NCBI RefSeq assembly: GCF_002968015.1
Contig: NZ_PUIP01000002.1
Span: 496,001 to 560,000 of the forward strand
Length of the DNA stretch: 64,000 bases
Direction: 5' to 3'
Source of the DNA: Massilia phosphatilytica
Lineage (GTDB): Bacteria; Pseudomonadota; Gammaproteobacteria; Burkholderiales; Burkholderiaceae_D
Both the position numbers and the translations under genes were made by a program. Every line of letters begins with the position of its first letter. Within the stretch, counting starts at the first letter, position 1. Below the pieces are notes generated by a model, which made no database searches, was not told the origin of the DNA, and was given only the letters and a program-made list of their open reading frames with translations. Positions 34,325 through 41,689 of the stretch are shown one piece after another.

Positions 34325-35731
34325 TCAGGCCGCGTCGGGTTGACTGTCGCTGGCGCGCCGGTCGTGCGCGTTGACAGCCTGGATCGGGATCACGCGACCC
34401 GCCGCGCCAACGGTGTCGTGGTCGTCCTCGCCGCCCTCGAAGAAGAACTTCTTGCGGCCGAACGCCGGCTTCAGGTGATCCAGCCAGGTGGCGGCGGGAT
34501 CGTATTTCGCGAAGAACGGCCGGCGTACCCAGTCCGGATTGCGCGCCTGCAGGAACTGCAGCGCGAACAGCTTTTCGCCGTTGATGGTGACGACGCCGTC
34601 GATCACGACCTTGCCCGGGAACGCGCTCATCGACGGCCCGCGCACGGTGCGCGACAGGCCCGACACCATGCTGTAGGCGGCCTGGAAGATCCCGTGCGCG
34701 CGCGCCAGCGGCAGCGCGAAGTACTCGCGCGGCCCCGTGTCCCGCTCGACGAACATGTAATAGGGGATCGCGCCCAGGCGCACGCCCGTCGTCCACAACT
34801 CGGCCCAGCTGTTCGGGTCTTCGTTGATGTGGCGGATCAGCGGACCCTGCATGCGCAAGGTGGCGCCGGTGCCGACGATGCGCTTGACGGCCTGCTGGGC
34901 CACCGGCTGGCGCAGTTCGACGGCGTGGTTGTAATGCCCCATCAGCGCGAGGTTCTTGCCGGATTTGACCACTTTTTCGAACAGGCGCATCAGGTCGTCG
35001 CTGTCCTTGTCCGACACGTAGCGCTGCGGCCAGTACGCGACCGACTTGGTGCCGATGCGGATGTTCTGGATATGCGCCAGTTCGGGCGCCAGCAGCGGTT
35101 CGATGAACTCGGCCAGCGAGCGCGTATTCATGATCATCGGGTCGCCGCCCGTGATCAGGACGTCCGTCACGTCTGGATGCGTGGCGAGATAGGACACCAG
35201 TTCGCTGGACTCGCGCGCATCGAACTTCATCTCTTCCATGCCCACGAACTGCGGCCAGCGGAAGCAGAACGTGCAATAGGCATGGCACGTCTGGCCCGCG
35301 CTGGGGAAGAACAGCACGGTTTCCTTGTACTTGTGCTGCAGGCCCTTGAGCGGGGCATCGTTCACGCGCGGCACGTTGTGCGTCATCTGGCCGGCCGGAT
35401 GCGGGTTCATGCGCATGCGGATCCGGTGCACGAGCTGCGCGATGGCGGCGTCGTCCTTCCTGACGAGCACGAGGTCGCGCAACTGCTCGTATTCGCGTGC
35501 GGGCAGCATGTCGCGGTGGGGAAACGTCAGGCGGTAGATCGGATCGTCGGGAATGTTGCTCCAGTCGATCAGCTGCTCCATCACGTATTCGTTCGTGCGG
35601 AACGGCAGCACATGGGACACAACCTGCACCGCTTCCTGCAGGTCGGGGCTCAGCCAATGCCATTGGCGGGCACTCTGGATCGACTGGCGGGTATAGGGCT
35701 TGAACTTGGCGGGCGTCGCGTCGAGGGTCAC
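34325..35731 (-). CDS. KamA-family radical SAM protein
   Basis: 468 residues from a GTG at 35731 with AGGAG 8 bp upstream. The [4Fe-4S] cluster motif is TCHAYCTFC (Cys-x3-Cys-x2-Cys), then VTDVLITGGDPMIMNT, the SAM-binding GGD region, and IGTKSVAYWPQR. These match lysine 2,3-aminomutase relatives. The glycine-rich PLP-lysine motif PGGGGK of true KamA is not found; the nearest is FPGKVVIDG near residue 390. The substrate may thus differ. It leads the operon with the MFS transporter (15 bp spacer) and FAH gene. EpmB is shorter and not a match. Confidence 0.82.
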   Translation of the reverse strand: MTLDATPAKFKPYTRQSIQSARQWHWLSPDLQEAVQVVSHVLPFRTNEYVMEQLIDWSNIPDDPIYRLTFPHRDMLPAREYEQLRDLVLVRKDDAAIAQLVHRIRMRMNPHPAGQMTHNVPRVNDAPLKGLQHKYKETVLFFPSAGQTCHAYCTFCFRWPQFVGMEEMKFDARESSELVSYLATHPDVTDVLITGGDPMIMNTRSLAEFIEPLLAPELAHIQNIRIGTKSVAYWPQRYVSDKDSDDLMRLFEKVVKSGKNLALMGHYNHAVELRQPVAQQAVKRIVGTGATLRMQGPLIRHINEDPNSWAELWTTGVRLGAIPYYMFVERDTGPREYFALPLARAHGIFQAAYSMVSGLSRTVRGPSMSAFPGKVVIDGVVTINGEKLFALQFLQARNPDWVRRPFFAKYDPAATWLDHLKPAFGRKKFFFEGGEDDHDTVGAAGRVIPIQAVNAHDRRASDSQPDAA

Positions 35732-35999
35732 GGGAGTTCTCCTGAGGGAAGTGGTTGATGGCAGCAAAAGGTGACGCATGGAAATAATTGCCGACAGGAA
35801 CCGATGGTAGGGAGACGCTCTCTCCTGCGAGTTGCCGCGAGTCAAGGTATGCCCTGCGAAAGATCAGCGTTGCCGTTGCGCCCGCACATCTGGCGCCACT
35901 TGCGTTAGCACAACAGCCCGGCTCGGGCCGCGGCGTAGAGTACGAAATGCAAATAGGCAACATTCAGACCTATTCATCGTCACCCCGAAAGGACATCCT

Positions 36000-36458
36000 A
36001 TGAAGCTGACCGCAACCGTAGTCGCTACCGCCCTGACCCTGTCCTGCGCCGGCGCGCTGGCGGCCGAACCGACCGAGAAGGACGCGATCGCCATGGCCGA
36101 GCGCGGCGCCGCGATGGTCAAGACCAAGGGCAAGGACGAAGTCATGAAACGCATCACGTCCAAGGATCCGGAATTCGTCCAGGGCTCGCTGTACATCGAC
36201 ATGCGCGACGTCAAGACCGGCATCGTGCTGGCCCATCCGTACAACCCGTCGATCGTCGGCAAGGACTTGACGGACGTGCCCGATGCGAACGGCAAGAAAT
36301 ACCGCCGCGAGATCATCGAACTGGCCGCCGCGAAGGGTAAAGGTTGGGTCGACTACCAGTACAAGAATCCGACCACGGGCAAGATCGAGCCGAAGACGAC
36401 CTACATCCTGCTCGTCGACGGTGTCGTGCTCGAGGCCGGGCTATACAAGAAACAATAG
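36000..36458 (+). CDS. secreted single-Cache-domain sensor protein
   Basis: 152 residues with a signal peptide (1-22, ALAAEP). The rest is one Cache-like domain: [70 protein letters not shown]. It has no membrane helix or signalling domain, so it should be a free periplasmic ligand-binding protein. It lies 52 bp upstream of a chemoreceptor gene in the same direction and is probably its partner. Confidence 0.85.
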   Translation: MKLTATVVATALTLSCAGALAAEPTEKDAIAMAERGAAMVKTKGKDEVMKRITSKDPEFVQGSLYIDMRDVKTGIVLAHPYNPSIVGKDLTDVPDANGKKYRREIIELAAAKGKGWVDYQYKNPTTGKIEPKTTYILLVDGVVLEAGLYKKQ

Positions 36459-36465
36459 GTCATGC

Positions 36466-36486
36466 ACGCGGGCGGCATGCCCGCGT
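36466..36486 (+). terminator. hairpin between the Cache gene and the chemoreceptor gene
   Basis: ACGCGGGC (36466-36473) and GCCCGCGT (36479-36486) are perfect 8-bp arms with a 5-nt loop, followed by TCGTTGTTT. The U-run is weak, so partial termination is more likely than complete; it would leave more Cache protein than receptor. Confidence 0.5.
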
Positions 36487-36510
36487 TCGTTGTTTGAGCG
36501 GGAGCGCAAC

Positions 36511-38193
36511 ATGCTGAAAAAACTGAGGATCGGTCCCAAGCTGCTGCTGGCGCCCGGCATGGTGCTGGTACTGCTGTTGATGCTGTCCGGCGCCGCCTGG
36601 TACGGGATGGTGCGCCAGAATGCGTCGCTGGAAAACATGGTGCAGGTCCGCGCGGCGCGCCTGAAGAACGTGGCCGACGTGGCCGGCGACGCTAAGTATG
36701 TCCACGCCAACGCATATCAGCTGCTGGCCTGGATCAACGGCAGCTTCGCCAAGAACCGCCTCGACGCGCTCATCGCCGACATCGGCAAGCGCCACGCCGC
36801 CGTGCAGGCGCAGTTGCAGGAACTGGCGCGCACGACCGACGGCGCGGAACGCAAGCCGGTCGACGCGTCGCTGGCCGCGCTGGCGGCCTACCGCAAGGCC
36901 GTGCAGGACACCATCGAGATGGCGCAGGTCGACCAGTCGATCGCCACCAACTCGATGCAGAAAGCGGAAAAGGAATTCATGGTGCTGAACCAGCAGCTGG
37001 CCCAATTGGCCACGCTGGAAAAGACGCTCAGCGAACAGGCGTATGCCGCCGCACGCACAGAGTTTCACAGCCTGGGCACGTGGATGGGCGTGCTGGTGCT
37101 GCTGTCGATCGCCGTGTCGCTGGCCGTCACGATGTTCGTCCGCCGCGCCATGCTGCGCGACATCGGCGCCATCTCGGCCGTCGTGGGCGAGCTGGCCGAA
37201 GGCCGCCTGTGCGCCAGCGCCCACAACGACGGCCGCGACGAAATCGCCGACACGGCGCGCGCACTCGACCAGACCATCTCCAACCTGAACACGACCTTGC
37301 GCAGCGTGCTCGATTCCGTGCGCTCGATCGACACGGCATCGAAGGAAATCGCCAGCGGCAACCTCGACCTGTCGAACCGCACCGAGCTGCAGGCCGGTTC
37401 CCTCCAGCAGACCGCGAGCGCGATGGAGACGCTGACCCAGGCCGTGAAAGGCAACGCCGACAACGCGCGGCTGGCGACGGAACTCGCGGCCGAGGCGGCG
37501 CGGCTGGCGGCCGGCGGCGGCAAGGCCGTCGACCGCGCCGTCGCCACGATGGAATCGATCCGCGCCAGCTCGCGCAAGATCGTCGAGATCACCGGCGTCA
37601 TCGACGGCATCTCGTTCCAGACCAACCTCCTCGCGCTGAACGCCGCCGTCGAAGCGGCGCGCGCCGGCGAACAGGGACGCGGCTTCGCCGTCGTGGCCAG
37701 CGAAGTGCGCACGCTGGCGCAACGCTCCGCGTCGGCCGCCAAGGAAATCAAGGCGCTGATCGCCGCTTCGGTGGCGATCATCGACAACGGCAGCGCCTCC
37801 GTCAACGAAGCCGGATCGAGCATGGGCAGCGTGGTCGCGTCGGTGCAGCAGGTGAACGACATCATCAACCGCATCAGCGCCGCCAGCAGCGAACAGGCCG
37901 ACGGCATCGCCGACGTGAATCGCGCCGTCGGCCAGATGGACGACATGACGCAGCAGAACGCCGCCCTCGTCGAACAGGCCGCGGCGGCGGCGGCCAGCCT
38001 GCACGAGCAGACCGTCAACCTGGCGCGCGCCGTGTCCATCTTCCGCATCGAGGATGCGCAGGACGACACGCCGGCGCCCGCCGAACGACGCGCCCCGGAC
38101 AGCCCGATGCGCGGCCGGCCGGCGCTGGCGCATCACGGTGCGGCGGACGAAGAAGACGCCCCGCCACCGCGGCGCGCAGCCAACGGCCGCTGA
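36511..38193 (+). CDS. methyl-accepting chemotaxis protein
   Basis: 560 residues. TM1 (11-32), a periplasmic four-helix-bundle domain (33-190), TM2 (about 192-213), HAMP (about 214-266), and a signalling domain with the hairpin tip [41 protein letters not shown]. The tail is charged and proline-rich ([14 protein letters not shown]) without a CheR-binding pentapeptide. It would pass a signal to CheA/CheW. The upstream secreted Cache protein may deliver the ligand. The ATG at 36511 follows GGGAG. Its stop is 4 bp from the convergent AAG gene. Confidence 0.94.
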   Translation: MLKKLRIGPKLLLAPGMVLVLLLMLSGAAWYGMVRQNASLENMVQVRAARLKNVADVAGDAKYVHANAYQLLAWINGSFAKNRLDALIADIGKRHAAVQAQLQELARTTDGAERKPVDASLAALAAYRKAVQDTIEMAQVDQSIATNSMQKAEKEFMVLNQQLAQLATLEKTLSEQAYAAARTEFHSLGTWMGVLVLLSIAVSLAVTMFVRRAMLRDIGAISAVVGELAEGRLCASAHNDGRDEIADTARALDQTISNLNTTLRSVLDSVRSIDTASKEIASGNLDLSNRTELQAGSLQQTASAMETLTQAVKGNADNARLATELAAEAARLAAGGGKAVDRAVATMESIRASSRKIVEITGVIDGISFQTNLLALNAAVEAARAGEQGRGFAVVASEVRTLAQRSASAAKEIKALIAASVAIIDNGSASVNEAGSSMGSVVASVQQVNDIINRISAASSEQADGIADVNRAVGQMDDMTQQNAALVEQAAAAAASLHEQTVNLARAVSIFRIEDAQDDTPAPAERRAPDSPMRGRPALAHHGAADEEDAPPPRRAANGR

Positions 38194-38197
38194 ACGC

Positions 38198-38767
38198 TCA
38201 GCGGAACGGCTTGCTGACCCAGCGCGATCCCGCCAGGCCGAACCGCCACGGCACGTCGACGGCTTTCGAAATGCCGATCCGCGGTCCGCTCACCACGTCG
38301 ATGCCCGCCGGCGCCGGCGCCAGTTCGAACGGCGCCGCCGCCAGCGACCGGCCGTTCAGCGCGCGGGTCACCCCCAGCGCCTGGCACAGCTTGCCGGGCC
38401 CGGAACACAGCAGCCAGTGGTCGCGCGTGCCGCGCCGCTCGATCATCGTCTCGAGGCCCGTCACGGGTTCGAGCGCGCGGATCAGGACCCCGGCGCCATG
38501 CCCCTCTTCCCGGCACACGAAATTCAGGCACCAGTGGATGCCGTAGGAACGGTAGACGTAGGCGTGGGCCGGCGGACCGAACATCGCGACATTGCGGTCG
38601 GTCGGGCCGGAATAGCTGTGCGAGGCGGGATCTTCGCCATCATAGGCTTCCGTCTCGACGATGCGGCCGCCCACGCCGTCGATGAGCACCGTGACGCCGA
38701 TCAACTGGCGTGCGACCAGGTGCGAAGGTGCTAGAAAATCAATGCCGGCAAGGATGGTTGAGGACAT
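38198..38767 (-). CDS. 3-methyladenine DNA glycosylase II (AAG/MPG type)
   Basis: 189 residues of the mammalian-type alkyladenine glycosylase fold. RIVETEAYDGEDPASHSY carries the catalytic Glu, HAYVYRSYGIHWCLNFVC is the DNA-intercalating and base-pocket region, and LCSGPGKLCQALGV is conserved. It removes a broad range of alkylated and deaminated purines. It is a single gene, divergent from the HDOD gene. It is unrelated in fold to the Tag enzyme at 833. Confidence 0.94.
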   Translation of the reverse strand: MSSTILAGIDFLAPSHLVARQLIGVTVLIDGVGGRIVETEAYDGEDPASHSYSGPTDRNVAMFGPPAHAYVYRSYGIHWCLNFVCREEGHGAGVLIRALEPVTGLETMIERRGTRDHWLLCSGPGKLCQALGVTRALNGRSLAAAPFELAPAPAGIDVVSGPRIGISKAVDVPWRFGLAGSRWVSKPFR

Positions 38768-38791
38768 GGGGCAATTCTATATTGTTAAGAT

Positions 38792-38820
38792 TTGACAGGT
38801 CGCACTGTCGGTTTTGCTAC
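38792..38820 (+). promoter_or_regulatory. candidate sigma-70 promoter for the HDOD gene
   Basis: TTGACA at 38792-38797, a 17-bp spacer, and TGCTAC at 38815-38820. A second possible -10 (TATAGT at 38861-38866) lies 13 bp before the upstream ATG. The first is better because of its perfect -35. Confidence 0.4.
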
Positions 38821-38878
38821 ACAGAAGCAATACTTTGATGCAACTTCTACGGCACTGGTTTATAGTGACAAACTTCGC

Positions 38879-39790
38879 ATGGATTTCCGTGCAGCATCAT
38901 TGTGTTCCCTTTCCGTCATGAGTACAGCAGCTGCCCTGGCGCGCCCGAGCGCCGTCGCCGAGGATCCCGTCGACGCCCTGATCAAGTCGATCCGGATCCC
39001 GCCGCGCCCCAGCCTGCTCGCCGACCTGCAACGGGAACTCGCGTCGTCCGATCCGAGCCCGGCCGCCATCGGCCGCATCGTCGCCAGCGACGTCGGGATG
39101 TCGGGCGCGTTGCTGAAACTTGCCAATTCATCCATTTTCGGCGGCCGGCGCAAGGCCAAATCGATCGAGCAGGCGATCCTGTTCCTCGGCATTAACCAGG
39201 TCGCCTCCCTGATGACGGGCCTGCTCGCGCGGCGGTCGATCCCGGCCAACAGCGCGGCGCTGGCCAGCTTCTGGGAAGTGTCGAGCCGCCGCGCCGAGGC
39301 GATGGTGTTCCTGTCGCGCCGCCTGCGCATCGGCGAGGCCGACGTGGCACACACCTTCGGCCTGTTCTGCGACACCGGCGTGCCGCTGCTGATGGACCGC
39401 TTCCCCGACTACGCCGCCACCTACGCCGCGGCGTCGCTGGAAACGGAGCGTCCGTTCACCACGCTTGAGGAAGAGCGTCACAACACGAGCCACACGACCA
39501 TCGGCACCCTGCTGGCACGCAACTGGGGCCTGTCGGAGGACGTGGCCTGGTCCATCCTGCACCACCACGATTACGCGGTCCTGGACGACGCCGACACGGC
39601 ACCGACGGTACGCTCGCTCGTCGCGCTGTCGCTGCTGGCCGAAAGCGCGATCCGCAAATTCCAGGGCGACGCCGAATCGCTCGAATGGAACAAAGGCGGC
39701 GCGCGGGCGCTCGCCTACCTGGGCCTTTCCGACGAGGAAACGGCCGAGCTGCTCGACGAACTGCACGAAGCCTTCCACGACGACCAGTAG
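38879..39790 (+). CDS. HDOD-domain signalling protein
   Basis: 303 residues from 38879, or 290 from the ATG at 38918; neither has a strong ribosome site. The HDOD domain covers almost the whole protein: IPPRPSLLADLQRELASSDPSPAAIGRIVASDVGMSGALLKLANS, then FWEVSSRRAEAMVFLSRR and GLFCDTGVPLLMDRFPDY. HDOD proteins lack the metal-site pair of HD-GYP enzymes and act as scaffolds in signalling and motility control. It is unlinked to a histidine kinase here. Confidence 0.88.
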   Translation: MDFRAASLCSLSVMSTAAALARPSAVAEDPVDALIKSIRIPPRPSLLADLQRELASSDPSPAAIGRIVASDVGMSGALLKLANSSIFGGRRKAKSIEQAILFLGINQVASLMTGLLARRSIPANSAALASFWEVSSRRAEAMVFLSRRLRIGEADVAHTFGLFCDTGVPLLMDRFPDYAATYAAASLETERPFTTLEEERHNTSHTTIGTLLARNWGLSEDVAWSILHHHDYAVLDDADTAPTVRSLVALSLLAESAIRKFQGDAESLEWNKGGARALAYLGLSDEETAELLDELHEAFHDDQ

Positions 39791-39872
39791 CGCGTCTTTA
39801 CTTCCGCCCCGGACGGGCCGATACTTGGTTCATAAAATCGAGAATCGATGAACCGCCGGCCGAGGAGGAGAC

Positions 39873-41051
39873 ATGAAACGCCTGGCGTCCCTGCTGCTTG
39901 TATTGCCCTTGTTGCTTGGCGGCTGCGCCAGCACACCGCAACTGAGCGCCCCGCCCCCGCTGTTCGCCGACGCGTCGTTCAAGCCGGCGTCCGAGACCAT
40001 CGGTGCGCGCGACCTGTTCACGCTGAGCCCGGCCATGCAGGCCTACCTGCACAGTCCCGCCTTCGAAGCGCACCTGCGCAGCAAAGGGCTGGAACGGGGC
40101 CTGATCGATGCGCTGTACAGCAAGACCGACCTGAAACTCGAATACGATTCCAGCCGCACCCGCACGGCCGCCGAAACGTACGAAGCGCGTGCCGGCAACT
40201 GCCTGTCGCTCGTCGTCATGACCGCCGCCTTCGCGCGCGAACTGGGCATGACGGTACGTTTCCGCAGCGTGCTCGCGGACGAGACCTGGAGCCGCGACGG
40301 CGGCATCTACCTTGTCTCGTCGCACGTCAACATCGCGCTCGGCCACCGCAGGCCCAACGGCCTGCTGTACGACGAGACGTCGGAGCACGAACTCGTCGTC
40401 GACTTCCTGCCGCCGCCGGAGGCGAGCCGCTTCTACACGCGCCAGCTGGAAGAAGAGGACATCGTCGCCCTGTACCTCAACAACCGCGCCGCCGAGTCCC
40501 TCGTGCAGGGCAAGATCGACGATGCCTACTGGTGGGCACGCGCCGCGGTGGCGACCAATCCGCCGAACGCGATCGCCTACAACACGCTGGGCGTGATCTA
40601 CCAGCGCCATGGCGACCTCGTGATGGCCGAGCGGGCCTTGCGCACGGCCCTCGACCGCGAACCGGAAAGCATCGTCGTGATGCAGAACCTCGGCCCCCTG
40701 CTGGCGGCGACCGGCCGCCCGGCCGAAGCGGCCGAGATGGCGCGGCGCGTGGCCCGGATCGAACCGGTCCCGCCGTTCCAGTACTTCGACAAGGGCATGG
40801 TGGCACTCAAGGCCGGCGATTACGACGGCGCGCGCAAGCTGTTCGAACGCGAGGTCAAGCGCGCGCCCTACTACGACGAGTTCCACTTCTGGCTGGCGGT
40901 GACGCTGTTGCAGCTGGGCGAGGCATCGGCCGCGCGCGAACAGCTCGCGCTGGCGATCGACACGAGCACGAAGTCCGACAATCGCCAGCTGTACTCGGCC
41001 AAGCTGGCGCACCTGAAGCGCCAGAGCGCGAACAGCGTGCGCATCTACTAG
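39873..41051 (+). CDS. transglutaminase-like TPR lipoprotein
   Basis: 392 residues with a lipobox LLLGGC (Cys at about 17), so it is probably an outer-membrane lipoprotein. A central domain resembles the bacterial transglutaminase-like fold (YEARAGNCLSLVVMTAAFARELG with a Cys, SHVNIAL with a His, ELVVDFLP with an Asp). The C-terminal half is tetratricopeptide repeats (AIAYNTLGVIYQRHGDLVMAERALRTAL and following). It is preceded by a strong AGGAGGAG site. Function unknown; protein-protein contacts are likely. Confidence 0.82.
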   Translation: MKRLASLLLVLPLLLGGCASTPQLSAPPPLFADASFKPASETIGARDLFTLSPAMQAYLHSPAFEAHLRSKGLERGLIDALYSKTDLKLEYDSSRTRTAAETYEARAGNCLSLVVMTAAFARELGMTVRFRSVLADETWSRDGGIYLVSSHVNIALGHRRPNGLLYDETSEHELVVDFLPPPEASRFYTRQLEEEDIVALYLNNRAAESLVQGKIDDAYWWARAAVATNPPNAIAYNTLGVIYQRHGDLVMAERALRTALDREPESIVVMQNLGPLLAATGRPAEAAEMARRVARIEPVPPFQYFDKGMVALKAGDYDGARKLFEREVKRAPYYDEFHFWLAVTLLQLGEASAAREQLALAIDTSTKSDNRQLYSAKLAHLKRQSANSVRIY

Positions 41052-41058
41052 AACGTAA

Positions 41059-41080
41059 AACGGCCGCGTCGGCGGCCGTT
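41059..41080 (-). terminator. terminator of infA
   Basis: AACGGCCGC and GCGGCCGTT form a perfect 9-bp stem with a GTCG loop between the convergent lipoprotein gene and infA. Read leftward it is followed by TTTTACG, so it fits a Rho-independent terminator for infA; read rightward there is no U-run. Confidence 0.65.
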
Positions 41081-41100
41081 GTGCTGCTATCGCGCGTCGA

Positions 41101-41364
41101 TCAGCGGCGGCGCTGGCGCGCGGCCGACGGCGTGAAGTTGCCGCGGGTTTCGAGATGGCGGAACACGATGCGGCCCTTGTTCAGGTCATACGGCGACATT
41201 TCCAGCGTGACGCGGTCGCCGGCAATGATGCGGATGTGGTTCTTCTTCATCCGGCCGGACGTGTAGGCGACCAGCTGGTGGCCATTTTCGAGGTCCACGC
41301 GGAAACGCATCTCCGGCAGCACTTCGGTGACCTTGCCATTCATTTCGATCAGATCTTCTTTCAT
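41101..41364 (-). CDS. infA: translation initiation factor IF-1 (extended paralogue)
   Basis: 87 residues. [46 protein letters not shown] is the S1/OB-fold core of IF-1. Typical IF-1 has 72 residues; this one has an extra basic tail ([12 protein letters not shown]). Betaproteobacteria commonly carry a second infA of this length outside the ribosomal-protein operon, often cold-linked. The ATG at 41364 has AAAGGAAA in front. Confidence 0.92.
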   Translation of the reverse strand: MKEDLIEMNGKVTEVLPEMRFRVDLENGHQLVAYTSGRMKKNHIRIIAGDRVTLEMSPYDLNKGRIVFRHLETRGNFTPSAARQRRR

Positions 41365-41689
41365 GGGTTTCCTTTCAATGTGATCCCGCCCCGTATCGGC
41401 ACGCGCCCGGGATGGCGAAACGGCCATCGCAGCGTCATCCTCGGGACGCTGGTCACGCATTGCCTGCTGGGGTCGGGAAAAGCGGCGCCTGGGTAGTTCG
41501 TGGCGCCGTGAATGGGGATCGAACCGATATGGGGACGTTGCTGCGAAAAAAAAAGGGGCACTGTTGCCACGAGGCCATAACACGTAAAGTTTCCCAATAT
41601 CCATGTTAAGCTTTAAATCAAAAAAATCGGTCAAGCAGATCAAGCCTCGACCGACATGAAACGGATAACCGCCGTGCGGAGGGAACTCA
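41365..41689. other. 325-bp non-coding region between infA and the EAL gene
   Basis: The left part is the infA leader. A short tRNA-3'-end-like stretch lies at 41501-41529. The right part is unusually AT-rich, with an A9 run near 41546, the palindrome-like TTAAGCTTTAA near 41605, and a TCGGTC/GACCGA dyad near 41628-41656 just upstream of the next start. No open reading frame with support is seen. Leader or relic sequence is likely. Confidence 0.6.
41501..41529 (-). other. tRNA 3'-end-like remnant
   Basis: On the minus strand GGTTCGATCCC reads like a T-loop, with flanks ATCGG/CCCAT that pair at 4 of 5 positions, then TCACGGC, a G discriminator and CCA. The 5' half of a tRNA is absent. It may be a degenerate att site or coincidence. 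Confidence 0.3.

Noticed and set aside
34325..35731. Assignment of the radical SAM gene as epmB (EF-P lysylation)
   Set aside because: It is over 100 residues longer than EpmB, and no epmA or efp is near.
33030..35963. A 977-codon frame overlapping the MFS and kamA-like genes on the same strand
   Set aside because: Out of frame with two conserved proteins, Arg/Ala/Pro-rich low-complexity sequence, no domain.
39827..39854. GGTTCAT/ATGAACC inverted repeat before the TPR lipoprotein gene
   Set aside because: Only 7 bp with a 14-bp spacer and no U-run; too weak to call an operator or terminator.
41583..41612. A flagellar sigma-28 promoter upstream of the EAL gene
   Set aside because: TAAAGTTT is a perfect -35-like match, but no GCCGATAA-like -10 follows at 11 bp or nearby.
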